Under the pieces are notes generated by a model. The model made no database searches and was not told the DNA's origin. It saw only the letters and a list, made by a program, of their open reading frames with translations. Of a DNA stretch of 64,000 nucleotides, positions 10,634 through 19,426 are shown in pieces. Each line of letters begins with the position of its first letter. Positions within the stretch are counted from its first letter, which is position 1. Both the position numbers and the translations under genes were made by a program. Origin of the DNA: JACCZX01 sp963710675 (GTDB taxonomy: Bacteria; Pseudomonadota; Gammaproteobacteria; Burkholderiales; Burkholderiaceae_F); the NCBI GenBank assembly GCA_963710675.1, contig CAVQBE010000022.1:1-64000 (forward strand), given 5' to 3'.

Positions 10634-11821
10634 TTGCGCCTTGCCGTTTTTCTGTTTGTTCGTAACGGTTGGGCATCGTCGACCGCGCGATCGCGCAGCC
10701 TGCGCCCATGTTGGCTGCGCGTGCCTGGGTTCTGGTTGATGCCACCAGCGGTACGCGGCTGGCGGCATTTGAGCCGTCGGCGCGTCTGGAGCCGGCATCA
10801 CTGACGAAGCTGATGACCGCGTATGTCGTGTTTTCGGCGCTTAATGAAGATCGCATCGCACTCACCGACACGGTCACAGTGTCTCGCAGCAGCATTTGCT
10901 GTTCCCGGCAAGCTGGGGGCACGCATGTATCTCGAACCTGGCCGCGAGGTCAGCGTCGATCAGTTGTTGCGCGGAATGCTGACTGTCTCAGCCAGCGATG
11001 CGGCGATCGCACTGGCGGAGCACAGAGCTGGCAGTGTCGGCGCTTTCGTTGAGCGCATGAACGCCGAGGTACGCCGGCTGGGTATGGCAAACACGCACTT
11101 CTCCGAATCCTACCGGGCAGTCAGACGCACAAAACTATTCGAGCGCCGAGGATATGGCGATTCTGGCGCGGCGTTTGCTCGCGGATTTTCCGCAGCATGC
11201 GCCGCTGTTCGCTCAGCGCGAGTTTGAGTATAACAATGTGTCCCAGAGCCAATCGCAACCGGCTGTTGTGGACTGACTGCGCATGTTGATGGCATGAAGA
11301 CCGGCCAATTGGCGGCCGCCGGTTGGTCCGTCGTCGCAACTACTGCCCGCGCTCAGGGCGAGGGTGAGCGCGCCTTTCAGCGGCGGTTGATTGCGGTGGT
11401 GCTTGGCGCGGCGAGCGATTCGTCGCGCACGCAGGAGACTTTGCGTCTGATCAATCACGGCTACGCCGCGTTTGATACGGTGCAGGTTTATCGTCGTGGC
11501 GATGTGCTGGCCAAACCCGCAATCTGGAAGGGTGAGCGCGGCGCCGTGCCGGTCGGCGTCGATCGCGACGTGTACGTTACCGTTCCGTCAAACGAGCTGC
11601 GCGCACTTGGCGCCGAGCCGCTGAAGTCATCGATCGAGCGGCCCGATCCACTGGTCGCGCCGCTGCAACAGGGTGAGACGGTCGGTCGCATGATGATCAG
11701 CGCCGGAGGGCGGCCGTTGCCGAGGTGCCAGTCGTCGCGCTCGAGCGGGTCGAGGCGGGCGGCTTGTTACGCCGCGCGTACGATGCCATCATGCCTGTGG
11801 TGGAGGAAGCGCAATGGCTGA
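10634..11821 (+). CDS. dacC: D-alanyl-D-alanine carboxypeptidase (PBP5/6-type), frameshifted
   Basis: This is a periplasmic penicillin-binding protein that trims the terminal D-Ala of peptidoglycan stem peptides. A hydrophobic signal segment starts at the TTG at 10634 (RLAVFLFV). Active-site motifs are SLTK (nucleophile, in EPASLTKLM), SASD where the family usually has SGN, and KTG in GMKTGQLAAAGW. The C-terminal beta domain ends near LRRAYDAIM. Frame changes near 10670, 10890, 11120 and 11270, and again near 11715. The stop TGA at 11819-11821 overlaps the dat start. The symbol is by family: dacA/dacC/dacD cannot be separated reliably. Confidence 0.85.
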
Positions 11822-12784
11822 AATCGCGGAACGAGCGCCGACTGGCAACACGCAACTTGTTACCTGAACGGCGAATGGACGGCGCTGATCGACGCCAAGG
11901 TGTCAGTGCTCGATCGCGGATTTATTTTCGGCGACGGCGTCTACGAAGTGATTTCCGTGGACACGCTCGGCGGCATACGTGCGCCATTTCGTGCACGTCC
12001 CAGCATTTCGCCCGCCTGCAGCGCAGCCTCGATGCGGTGCGCATAGAAAATCCGCTAGGGCTCGAGCAATGGCTCGACCTGACCGCCGAAGTCATCGAGC
12101 GTCACCCGTGGCCACGCCAGCTTGGTGTATGTGCAGGTCACTCGCGGCGTCGCGAAGCGAGACCATCCGTTTCCAGCCGGCGTCGCGCCCACAGTGTTCG
12201 TCACGACATCTCCGTGGCCGCCGATTCCTACCGAGCAGATTGAACGCGGAGTCGGCGCGGTCACGCATGCCGACGAGCGCTGGCTGCATTGCGATATCAA
12301 GAGCACTTCGTTGCTTGGCAACGTGCTGATGAAGCAGTACGCGATCGACCATGGTGCGAGTGAGACCGTGATGCTGCGTGATGGATTCTTAACCGAAGGC
12401 TCGAGTACCAACATCAGCGTCATCAAGAACGGTGTGATCGCCATGCCCCCGAAGACCGTGCAGCTGCTGCCCGGGATAACCGTCGACGGCATTGCTCACA
12501 TTGCGGCGCAACACGGGCGTCACAGTCGAGTGCGGCCCATCGCAGCAGCACGAGCTAAGGGGGCAGATGAAATCTGGCTCAGCTCGTCCGGGACGCGAAG
12601 TATTGGCGATCGTCTCGCTGGACGGCGCGGCGGTGGGTGAGGGGCGATTCCGGCAAACCCGGCCCCATGTATCGGAAGCATGCATCAATGGTTTCAGCAA
12701 GCCAAACTCGAAGATGCGCGCAGCTGGGCGGCACAGCGCGACGTGCAGCAGCGCAGAGGCCGGGCAAGCGAACGAATTGCATGA
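11814..12784 (+). CDS. dat: D-amino acid aminotransferase, heavily frameshifted
   Basis: This PLP fold type IV aminotransferase interconverts D-alanine and D-glutamate with their keto acids, supplying D-amino acids for the cell wall. Pieces: CYLNGEW, SVLDRGFIFGDGVYEVISV, LVYVQVTRGVAKRDHPFP, the PLP-lysine segment CDIKSTSLLGNVLMKQYA, and LTEGSSTNISVIKNG. Frame changes occur near 11860, 11970-12000, 12115, 12515, 12600 and 12640. The most likely stop is TGA at 12782-12784 (after RGRASERIA), giving about 320 residues. The gene lies between a D,D-carboxypeptidase and lipB, a standard Burkholderiales order, so branched-chain aminotransferase or ADC lyase is less likely. Confidence 0.85.
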
Positions 12785-12854
12785 GAACCAGGCCGACCTG
12801 GGCGCTCATAGCCTTCGCCTGCCGGAAGTTCCTCGAAGTGCGAAGGGCTCATCA

Positions 12855-13148
12855 ATGAGCAACGAACCGAAACCTTCCGACCTGACGCCTCGCCCGCCGG
12901 GGTTGACGTTTCCGACCGACTTCCCGATCAAGGTCATGGGCCGCCGGGTCGATGAGTTCGCGCAGGCAATCGTCGAAGTCGTGCAGGCGCATGCGCCCGA
13001 TTTCGACGCCAGCACGCTCGAGATGCGGACCTCAAAGGACGGCAACTATTTGTCGGTCACCGCGACGATCCGCGCAACATCGCGCGAGCAACTGGACGAT
13101 CTGTATCGCGCCCTGACCAGCCATCCGCTGGTGAAAGTCGTCCTTTAG
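12855..13148 (+). CDS. ybeD: DUF493/YbeD family protein
   Basis: This intact protein of 97 residues has a ferredoxin-like alpha-beta fold resembling ACT regulatory domains. Family features are FPIKVMG at residues about 25-31 and YLSVTATIRATSREQLDDLY in the second half. YbeD is nearly always encoded between dacA/dat and lipB, as here, and is assumed to regulate something related to lipoate or D-alanine metabolism, although no biochemical role is established. The ATG at 12855 was chosen because the domain begins about 20 residues later. lipB starts 5 bases after its stop. Confidence 0.92.
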   Translation: MSNEPKPSDLTPRPPGLTFPTDFPIKVMGRRVDEFAQAIVEVVQAHAPDFDASTLEMRTSKDGNYLSVTATIRATSREQLDDLYRALTSHPLVKVVL

Positions 13149-13153
13149 CCGCA

Positions 13154-13820
13154 ATGATCGTTCGGCATCTTGGGCGCGCCGATTACGTCAGCACCTGGCA
13201 CGCAATGCGGGAGTTCAATGCGCAGCGCGAGCCGAATACCGATGACGAACTGTGGCTGGTCGAGCATCCGCCCGTCTTCACTTTGGGTCAGGCCGGCCGT
13301 CGCGCGCACCTGTTTGCAGCGACTGACATTCCAGTCGTGACGACCGATCGCGGAGGGCAGATCACGTATCACGGCCCTGGCCAGGTCGTTGCGTATCCGT
13401 TACTCGATCTGCGGCGGCTTCGTATCTACGTCAAGGAGCTCGTCTTTCGCATCGAGCAGTCGGTGATTCAGACGCTCGATGCGTTGGGTGTGCAGGGCCG
13501 ACGCATAGCGGCGCTCCGGGCGTATTCGCGCCATGGCCGGGCTGAGGCGTCGCCGCCGTTTTCGCGGCGTTGCAAAGATCGCCGCGCTCGGCATCAAGGT
13601 CGCCGGTGGATGCAGCTATCACGGCGTGGCGCTGAACGTCGCGATGGACCTGGCTCCGTATGCACTGATCGACCCCTGCGGCTACGCCGGTTTGCGCGTC
13701 GTCGATCTCGCCACTCTTGGCGTCAAGGCCGATTGCCAAGATGTCGGAATGCGACTCAGCAAGACGGCTGCAAGCGCATCTATCGTCGCCGTCGCCGGTT
13801 CATCAAACTGCATTGGCTAG
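13154..13820 (+). CDS. lipB: Octanoyltransferase LipB, one frameshift
   Basis: It transfers octanoyl from acyl carrier protein to lipoyl domains, the step before LipA. Motifs: RGGQITYHGPGQ, the catalytic lysine region KIAALGIKV, and the acyl-cysteine motif DPCGYAGLRV. The segment up to about 13500 is in one frame and the part from FRGVAKIAALG onward is in another. The change lies within about 13505-13540, where the sequence should read RRIAGAPGVFAPWPG. Repaired length is about 222 residues. It lies 12 bases before lipA. Together they could lipoylate the GcvH-like protein at 53.2-53.7 kb as well as the usual E2 proteins. Confidence 0.93.
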
Positions 13821-13832
13821 AATCACGGCCTG

Positions 13833-14807
13833 ATGGACACCTCCACGCCGACAGGCGACTTTGCAAAGAAAAAAGGCGAAGCCAAGACCGGCAAGGTCTT
13901 CAAGAAGTTCGCCATTACGCCGGTGCCGATCGGTCAGATGCTGAAAAAGCCCGAGTGGATTCGGGTCAAGGCAGGCTCGCCGGCCACGCGCTTCTACGAG
14001 ATCAAGAGCATTCTTCGCCAGCACAACCTGCATACGGTGTGCGAAGAAGCGTCATGCCCGAACATCGGCGAGTGTTTTGGCAAAGGCACCGCAACTTTCA
14101 TGATCATGGGTGACAAGTGCACGCGGCGCTGCCCGTTTTGCGACGTCGGCCACGGGCGCCCCGATCCGCTCGACGTCGATGAGCCACTTAATCTGGCCAG
14201 GACCATCGCCGCGCTGAAACTTTCGTACGTCGTCATCACATCAGTCGATCGCGATGATTTGAAGGATGGCGGAGCGCAGCATTTCGTGGACTGCATTCGC
14301 GCGACACGCGAGTTGTCACCAGCGACGCGAATTGAGGTCCTGGTGCCCGATTTTCGCGGGCGTCTCGATCGCGCGCTGCAAATTCTCGAAGCCGCGCCGC
14401 CCGACGTGATGAATCACAATCTGGAGACCGTGCCGCGGCTTTACCGCCATGCTCGGCCAGGCTCGGATTACGCGCACTCGCTGAAACTGCTGCAGGAGTT
14501 CAAGCGCGTCGTGCCTGATGTGCCGACCAAGAGCGGTGTGATGGTCGGCTTGGGCGAGACCGATGACGAGATCTTGCAGGTGATGCGTGATCTACGCGCG
14601 CACGATGTCGATATGTTGACCGTCGGGCAATATCTGGCGCCGAGGACGCATCATTTGCCGGTGCTGCGTTACGTCCATCCCGACACATTCCGGATGTTCG
14701 AGTCGGAAGCGCAACAGATGGGCTTCTCGCACGCGGCGTGCGGCCCGCTGGTGAGGTCGAGCTACCACGCCGACCAGCAGGCGCACGCTGCCGGCATCGC
14801 AGCCTAG
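13833..14807 (+). CDS. lipA: Lipoyl synthase
   Basis: This radical-SAM enzyme inserts two sulfurs into the octanoyl chain. It is intact at 324 residues. The auxiliary cluster motif CEEASCPNIGEC sits near residues 70-81 and the radical-SAM motif CTRRCPFC near 96-103. The conserved C-terminal RSSY serine ligand of the auxiliary cluster is present (VRSSYHAD). The N-terminal extension to about residue 40 is lysine-rich, as in other betaproteobacteria. It follows lipB directly and converges with the small zinc-ribbon ORF. Confidence 0.97.
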   Translation: MDTSTPTGDFAKKKGEAKTGKVFKKFAITPVPIGQMLKKPEWIRVKAGSPATRFYEIKSILRQHNLHTVCEEASCPNIGECFGKGTATFMIMGDKCTRRCPFCDVGHGRPDPLDVDEPLNLARTIAALKLSYVVITSVDRDDLKDGGAQHFVDCIRATRELSPATRIEVLVPDFRGRLDRALQILEAAPPDVMNHNLETVPRLYRHARPGSDYAHSLKLLQEFKRVVPDVPTKSGVMVGLGETDDEILQVMRDLRAHDVDMLTVGQYLAPRTHHLPVLRYVHPDTFRMFESEAQQMGFSHAACGPLVRSSYHADQQAHAAGIAA

Positions 14808-14837
14808 CTGCAATTCACGGCCGCCACGCCCGCGTGG

Positions 14838-15017
14838 CTAGGCGGACTCGTAGACTTCGAACAGACCGAGTCTCCGCCGCCGGCGCGGTTGCGCGTCCGC
14901 CATGAAGTAATACACATCCCTGCATTCGAAGCAGGCGAACAATTGAACCTCGGCTCGCTCGTCGTCGACAACGTCTTCAACGTCAAACGAAACGCATGCC
15001 AGACAGACGGGCCTCAT
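14838..15017 (-). CDS. Small putative zinc-ribbon protein (59 residues)
   Basis: A 59-residue protein starts at the ATG at 15015-15017 (MRPVCLACVSFDVEDVV). Two CxxC knuckles, CLAC near residue 5 and CFEC near residue 32, are spaced as in a zinc ribbon, followed by DVYYFMADAQP and a basic patch of five arginines. It starts 9 bases after the stop of the neighbouring lysine-rich gene on the same strand, so the two may be co-transcribed. A GTG at 15024-15026 is an alternative start. I do not recognise the family. The paired CxxC motifs make a structural metal site likely, but the function is unknown. Confidence 0.6.
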   Translation of the reverse strand: MRPVCLACVSFDVEDVVDDERAEVQLFACFECRDVYYFMADAQPRRRRRLGLFEVYESA

Positions 15018-15025
15018 GGTTCGCA

Positions 15026-15288
15026 CTAGCTGCGGTCCCCCTTGTCACCCTGACCCGGCTTCGAACGGGTTTTGGCCTTGCGCCTGACGTCGCTGCCCAG
15101 CGATCGACCTTGGTCGTCGCTCTCCGTGAATTGTCCGGTTTTGCTTCGCCGCACGTAGCGCTTGTCACCGCGCGGTGCAATCAGTTCGCGCTTGGCAGCT
15201 CGCCTCTTCGTGGCTTTCTTCGTGACCTTCCTACTTTGCTGGCTTTGCCGGTCTTGCTGGCTTTGCTGGATTTTTTCTTCGTTGCCAT
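15026..15288 (-). CDS. Small basic protein, lysine/alanine-rich N-terminus, one frameshift
   Basis: About 87 residues. The N-terminus MATKKKSSKASKTGKASKV is lysine-rich and histone-H1-like; the C-terminal part AKRELIAPRGDKRYVRRSK and ESDDQGRSLGSDVRRKAK is a widespread conserved small-protein signature (RYVRRxxxGQFxESDDxGRSL). The two halves lie in different frames, with the change near 15215-15230. A good ribosome site (AAGGAGA) precedes the ATG at 15286-15288. Homologues are often induced in stationary phase, but no molecular role is known; DNA or RNA binding through the basic tail is a guess. Confidence 0.72.
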
Positions 15289-15352
15289 GGCCTCTCCTTG
15301 GATAATGACATTGCCATTGCTTCTGTATAGCCGCTGCAAACAAACAGACTTA

Positions 15353-17332
15353 TCAGGCTGCGGCTTCCGTTGTCGCGATCTGCGGCGGCAACGGCGCGTC
15401 GAGAGAAGCACAAATCATGCGCAGCGTGCTGGCAGCACGCCAGTTGGTTTCACTATCAACGAAGGCAGCGGCAGTTGCAGCCTTGATCAGCTGCGGCTTG
15501 GCAAGCGGAGCCAGTTGGTTCAACCGATCGAGTGCAGCCGACACGTCGTCCAGTTTGATTGCTTCAGCGCCTACAAATTCGACATTCGATTGCGGCAGCA
15601 GCACAGCGCCAGCGTTGAACGCGTGCTCGGGGCGCTTCGGCAGTCTGACCACTGCGATCAACGACAGCACCAGGGCCGCATCCTGCGGCAGCTCACTGAC
15701 CGAGCGATAGCGCACCGGTACTGCTTTCGTGGCGTCCGGACCAAGCCGCCGGTTCAAGATCGTGAACAGCAGGAATTCGCGAACCGATACCCGCCCGTCG
15801 GCAACAATCAGCAGGTGAGCCAGCTTCAAGACGCGCTGCTGAGCGGGTGCTGGAAGCTTGCGCAACGCCGGCATCGCGAGGTCGAGCAGCGGCTGACGTG
15901 CGCCAGGGGGCAGTTGGTGGATCAGACCGTGATAGTGCTCGGCAAGCTGCGAGGCTTCGGTACCGTACGCCTCAGCGATCAGTTGGCACTGCTGCGCACG
16001 TAGCTCGCTGTCTTTCTCAACCAGCAATGCAAACGCGATCAGCTGTGCATGGATCGCGTCGTTCGCCGCTCCCCGCAGTGCCCCGACAGTCGCGCGCTGC
16101 GATTCATCGAGGGCAAACTCGCGATGCCCGGGTGGCGCGACGGTGCCCACCGCTGCCGCAACGTTACCTTGCGCTGCGGCACCGCCCGCTGCGGCCGCGA
16201 CCAAACCCGCAACGGGTGACAGCGCATTCAACCCCGGTGCTCGCGGAAGCTCGCGAGCGGGGACGGCTTCCTGTCCGCTCATCGCGAGCGCCAGCGCGTT
16301 CTCCGGCGCCGGCAGAAACGCCTGCTTGCGTCCATAGATGCGCTGCACCCGTTCTTCCAGTGACGGATGCGTTGCGAACAGGCCTCGCACGAAGCTGGGC
16401 CGAGCCGCTCCCAGAAACAGGTGCGACAGTGCCTCGGCCTGTGGATGATCGATGCGAGTGCCGAGCCCGGTCGTTTCCGTAAGCCCGCCGATCTTGCGCA
16501 GTGCGCCGCCGATACCGTCGGGGTTGCGCGTGAACTGCACCGCGCTTGCATCGGCAAGAAATTCGCGTTGTCTCGAAACCGCCGCCTTGATCAGGCGACC
16601 GAAGAAAACGCCGATGTATCCGAGCAACCACAGCGCTATTCCGGCAAAAAACAAGATCGCCATCGCGTTTCCGCTGCGGCTGCTTCCGCCTCGGCTGCGC
16701 CCTCCGACTTCGAGCAGCAGGCGACCGGCAAGCGCAACAATCAGCAATCCGTGCAGCACGCCGATCAGCCGCAGATTGAGCCGCATGTCGCCATTGAGCA
16801 CATGTGAAAACTCATGCGCAATGACTCCCTGCAGTTCGTCGCGTGACAGGCGCGTCAACGTACCCCGCGTGACCGCAATCACCGCGTCGTTGATCGAATG
16901 TCCGGCGGCGAAAGCATTGATGGCGGCTTCGTTGTCCATCACGTAGACACGCGGCACCGGCACGCCCGATGCAATCGCCATTTCTTCGACGACATTGATC
17001 AGTCGCCGGTCGAGCAGGTCGCCGGTGGTCATGTCGACCTCGCGCGCATCGACCAGGTTGGCTACCGCAGCGCCTCCCGCGCTCAGCGCGCTCACCTTGT
17101 ACGCCGTGCCGCCGCCGATCAGACCAAGCACGATGCAGGTATTGAAAAAATAAAACCCGTTAGGCAGTGCGCTGGCTATTCGAGCCGTCCCGGAGGGCAT
17201 CAACAACCCGAAATAAATAGCGGTGGCGGCGAAGTTCACCGCGATAACGATCGTAATGACCGCAATCGCGAACAGCACCACCAGCCGGCGCGTTGACCGA
17301 CGAGCAATCTCCTGGTGCTGGAAAAAGTCCAC
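15353..17332 (-). CDS. M48 family metalloprotease (HtpX-like) with large C-terminal extension
   Basis: This zinc metalloprotease is anchored in the inner membrane. About 659 residues from the GTG at 17330-17332 (VDFFQHQEIARR), which matches the family start better than the upstream ATG at 17393. Two hydrophobic helices occur near residues 15-40 and 60-80, then the catalytic HEFSHVLNGDM (HExxH) near residue 166, two more helices, and the third ligand region REFLADASAVQFTR. The C-terminal half (about 280 residues) is alanine-rich and helical, with a segment ADGRVSVREFLLFTIL resembling a TerB/DjlA-like helical domain. It is downstream of lemA and a small membrane protein, the classic LemA-M48 association. 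The frame is intact. Confidence 0.9.
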   Translation of the reverse strand: MDFFQHQEIARRSTRRLVVLFAIAVITIVIAVNFAATAIYFGLLMPSGTARIASALPNGFYFFNTCIVLGLIGGGTAYKVSALSAGGAAVANLVDAREVDMTTGDLLDRRLINVVEEMAIASGVPVPRVYVMDNEAAINAFAAGHSINDAVIAVTRGTLTRLSRDELQGVIAHEFSHVLNGDMRLNLRLIGVLHGLLIVALAGRLLLEVGGRSRGGSSRSGNAMAILFFAGIALWLLGYIGVFFGRLIKAAVSRQREFLADASAVQFTRNPDGIGGALRKIGGLTETTGLGTRIDHPQAEALSHLFLGAARPSFVRGLFATHPSLEERVQRIYGRKQAFLPAPENALALAMSGQEAVPARELPRAPGLNALSPVAGLVAAAAGGAAAQGNVAAAVGTVAPPGHREFALDESQRATVGALRGAANDAIHAQLIAFALLVEKDSELRAQQCQLIAEAYGTEASQLAEHYHGLIHQLPPGARQPLLDLAMPALRKLPAPAQQRVLKLAHLLIVADGRVSVREFLLFTILNRRLGPDATKAVPVRYRSVSELPQDAALVLSLIAVVRLPKRPEHAFNAGAVLLPQSNVEFVGAEAIKLDDVSAALDRLNQLAPLAKPQLIKAATAAAFVDSETNWRAASTLRMICASLDAPLPPQIATTEAAA

Positions 17333-17345
17333 GAAGTGGTGTGCG

Positions 17346-17570
17346 CTAAAGCGGACGCGCGCCGTAGCCGGCCATCGCACCGACGCCGATCGCAAGCACC
17401 GCCAGCGTGAAGATCAGCGACACCGTTGTCCAGAACATCGTCGGATCATCATCGCGTCTGATCCAATCGCCGGCAACGTCGTTGTCCCACACCGTTCCAC
17501 GCCGGATACTGATTACACCCCACGCAATCAGCCCGACGCCCAGCGCGAACAGGACCCACATTGCGACCAT
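17346..17570 (-). CDS. Small two-helix membrane protein between lemA and the M48 protease
   Basis: This 74-residue protein has two transmembrane segments (MWVLFALGVGLIAWGVISI and VSLIFTLAVLAIGVGAMAG) joined by a polar loop with WDNDVAGDWIRRDDD. It lies between lemA and the M48 protease on the same strand, with 13 bases to the protease start, so co-expression is expected. I do not recognise the family. Its position suggests a subunit or partner of the LemA/M48 system, which is an inference. Confidence 0.72.
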   Translation of the reverse strand: MVAMWVLFALGVGLIAWGVISIRRGTVWDNDVAGDWIRRDDDPTMFWTTVSLIFTLAVLAIGVGAMAGYGARPL

Positions 17571-17590
17571 GAGTCTCGGCCAAGCGAAAA

Positions 17591-18178
17591 CTAGAACTGA
17601 ACGCGAACGGCCTGCTTCTCCTCTTCGCTTTCAGTCGACTGCAGCAACTCGGCCGGCGTAAACGTGAACGCGCCCGCAATGACGTTGGTTGGAAATTGCT
17701 GAACGGCAGTGTTGTAGCTCATCACCGAATCGTTGAACGCCTGGCGCGCGAACGAGATCTTGTTCTCGGTCCCCGTCAGCTCTTCGGTCAACTGCATCAT
17801 GTTCTGATTCGCCTTCAGGTCGGGATAGGCTTCGGCCAGGGCAAACAGCTTCGACAGTGCGCCACTGAGCGCTCCCTCAGCAACCACCAGCCCCTGAATA
17901 GCCTGTGCCGAGCCCGGATCCGCGGCGGCTGCGGTATTCGCACTCACAGCCGAGTTACGCGCGCGAATCACGTTTTCGAGCGTCTCGCGCTCGTGCTTCA
18001 TGTACGCCTTCGCCGTCTCGACCAGGTTCGGAATCAGGTCGTAGCGGCGCTTCAGCTGCACATCGATCTGCGCGAACGCGTTCTTGAATTTGTTGCGCAG
18101 GCTGACAAGCCGGTTATAGGCACCGACCACCCAGAAGACAATTGCTGCGATGACGACCAGCGTGATGATCCAACTCAT
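17591..18178 (-). CDS. lemA: LemA family protein
   Basis: This 195-residue protein has an N-terminal signal-anchor (MSWIITLVVIAAIVFWVVGA) followed by the long helical LemA domain. Family hallmarks are AYNRLVSLRNKFKNAFAQID, VQLKRRYDLIPNLVETAKAY and the HERETLENVIRAR helix. LemA proteins face the periplasm as membrane-tethered helical bundles and are repeatedly encoded beside M48/HtpX-like proteases, as here. Function is not defined. Intact frame and good start. Confidence 0.95.
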   Translation of the reverse strand: MSWIITLVVIAAIVFWVVGAYNRLVSLRNKFKNAFAQIDVQLKRRYDLIPNLVETAKAYMKHERETLENVIRARNSAVSANTAAAADPGSAQAIQGLVVAEGALSGALSKLFALAEAYPDLKANQNMMQLTEELTGTENKISFARQAFNDSVMSYNTAVQQFPTNVIAGAFTFTPAELLQSTESEEEKQAVRVQF

Positions 18179-18327
18179 CGAATTCTCCTCCAGTCAAACT
18201 ACCAGACGGCATTTGCCCGGCCCGCCGCTATCGCCGTAAGTTCAAGGCGCGCGGACTATAAGACAAACCCCCGCGCACGCAAGGCCTGAGTGACGGACGG
18301 TGCCTGCTCCGTCCGTCATCACGTTCG

Positions 18328-19018
18328 TCAGCGAGCCGGCGCAGGTGGTGTCGTCGCCGGCGCGGTCGTTACCGGGGCTGATGTCGCCGTTGGCGACTGA
18401 CCCGCTGCTAGCAGCCCGGCCGCGATTGATCTCCTCGGCCGAAGCGACGTCGAACAGCTTGACGACCTGCTTCACACCGGGCACGCGGCTGGCGACATGC
18501 GCGGCGACATCGGCTTCCTTTTGCGTGACCGCGCCCATCAGGTAAATCGTGCGCCGCTCGGTAACGATGTCGATCGAGTTGAATGCAATTTCGCGCGTAT
18601 TTACGAACGCCGCGCGCACCCGCGTTCCGAGTGTGTTGTCCTCGGTGCGATCACCAAAGCTGGACGGCGCCGCGATCACCAGTTCGTTATTGACCATACG
18701 AACGTCCTTCGAGGCGGCCGCCACAGTACCGGCTTGCGCCTTGACTGCTTCGCTATTCACTTCGCCAGTCAGCAGCACGCGCTTGTCGAAACTGTTGACA
18801 TTGATGTGAATGTCGTTGCCGCGCAGCGCATCCTTCAACTCGTTGGCGACTCTGACCTGAATGGTTTTGTCGTCGAGCTGCGCGCCGGTGCTGCGGCGAT
18901 CGGTAGCGACGATTGCCGTGCCTGCTGCCACCGCACCGATGACCAGCGGAGCACACGCCGTCAACGCAGCCATCGCCATCAACAGCACCCCCAGCAATTG
19001 TCTATCGATCAGTTTCAT
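18328..19018 (-). CDS. dolP: Outer-membrane lipoprotein with two BON domains (DolP/YraP), C-terminal frameshift
   Basis: This lipoprotein has a signal peptide and lipobox (AALTAC, cysteine near residue 22) and two BON domains, about residues 45-115 and 125-195 (DKTIQVRVANELKDAL and DNTLGTRVRAAFVNTRE). E. coli DolP supports outer-membrane integrity and BamA function. The start ATG at 19016-19018 is preferred to one five codons upstream. The open frame runs on to 18242, but after GDIS the plus-one frame reads PVTTAPATTPPAPAR and stops at 18328-18330. That proline/alanine tail is more family-like and a CCCC run marks the likely indel. yraN lies immediately upstream; diaA, usual here in enterics, is absent. 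Confidence 0.85.
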
Positions 19019-19042
19019 CTGAATCTCCTGCAATTCACTTGC

Positions 19043-19426
19043 TTACTCGGATTGAAACGCATCGCGTATCCATTCGATTGTGCCATTGCCATCGACGGTG
19101 ACGACGTCGAACCGGCACGCGGGCCAGCGCTCTCCGTATGCGGTGAAGAGCCAATGCTGGGCCGCGCGCGCGATTCGCTTCTGTTTTACCAAATCAACGC
19201 TGACCGCCGCGCCGCCAAAGCGTGAACCGGTGCGCATGCGAACTTCGACAAACACAAGCATCTCGCGTTCACGCGCGATCAAATCGACTTCGCCGTCGCG
19301 ATAGCGCGCATTGCGCGCCACGATGCGGCAACCCGCGGCCATCAAGTGCCGGGCGGCTGCCTCTTCGGCCACGTCTCCGGCGCGCTGCTTTGGCGTTCGC
19401 GCCGATGGCACTGGAGGTGCCGCCAT
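19043..19426 (-). CDS. yraN: UPF0102 family protein YraN
   Basis: This 127-residue protein has a restriction-endonuclease-like fold. The conserved core GEVDLIARE followed by LVFVEVRMRT carries the acidic residues of an endonuclease site (E, D, E). It is thought to be a structure-specific nuclease associated with Holliday junctions or recombination, but this is not established. It is translationally coupled to lpoA: the lpoA stop and the yraN start overlap at 19426. It lies in the conserved lpoA-yraN-dolP neighbourhood. Confidence 0.92.
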   Translation of the reverse strand: MAAPPVPSARTPKQRAGDVAEEAAARHLMAAGCRIVARNARYRDGEVDLIAREREMLVFVEVRMRTGSRFGGAAVSVDLVKQKRIARAAQHWLFTAYGERWPACRFDVVTVDGNGTIEWIRDAFQSE

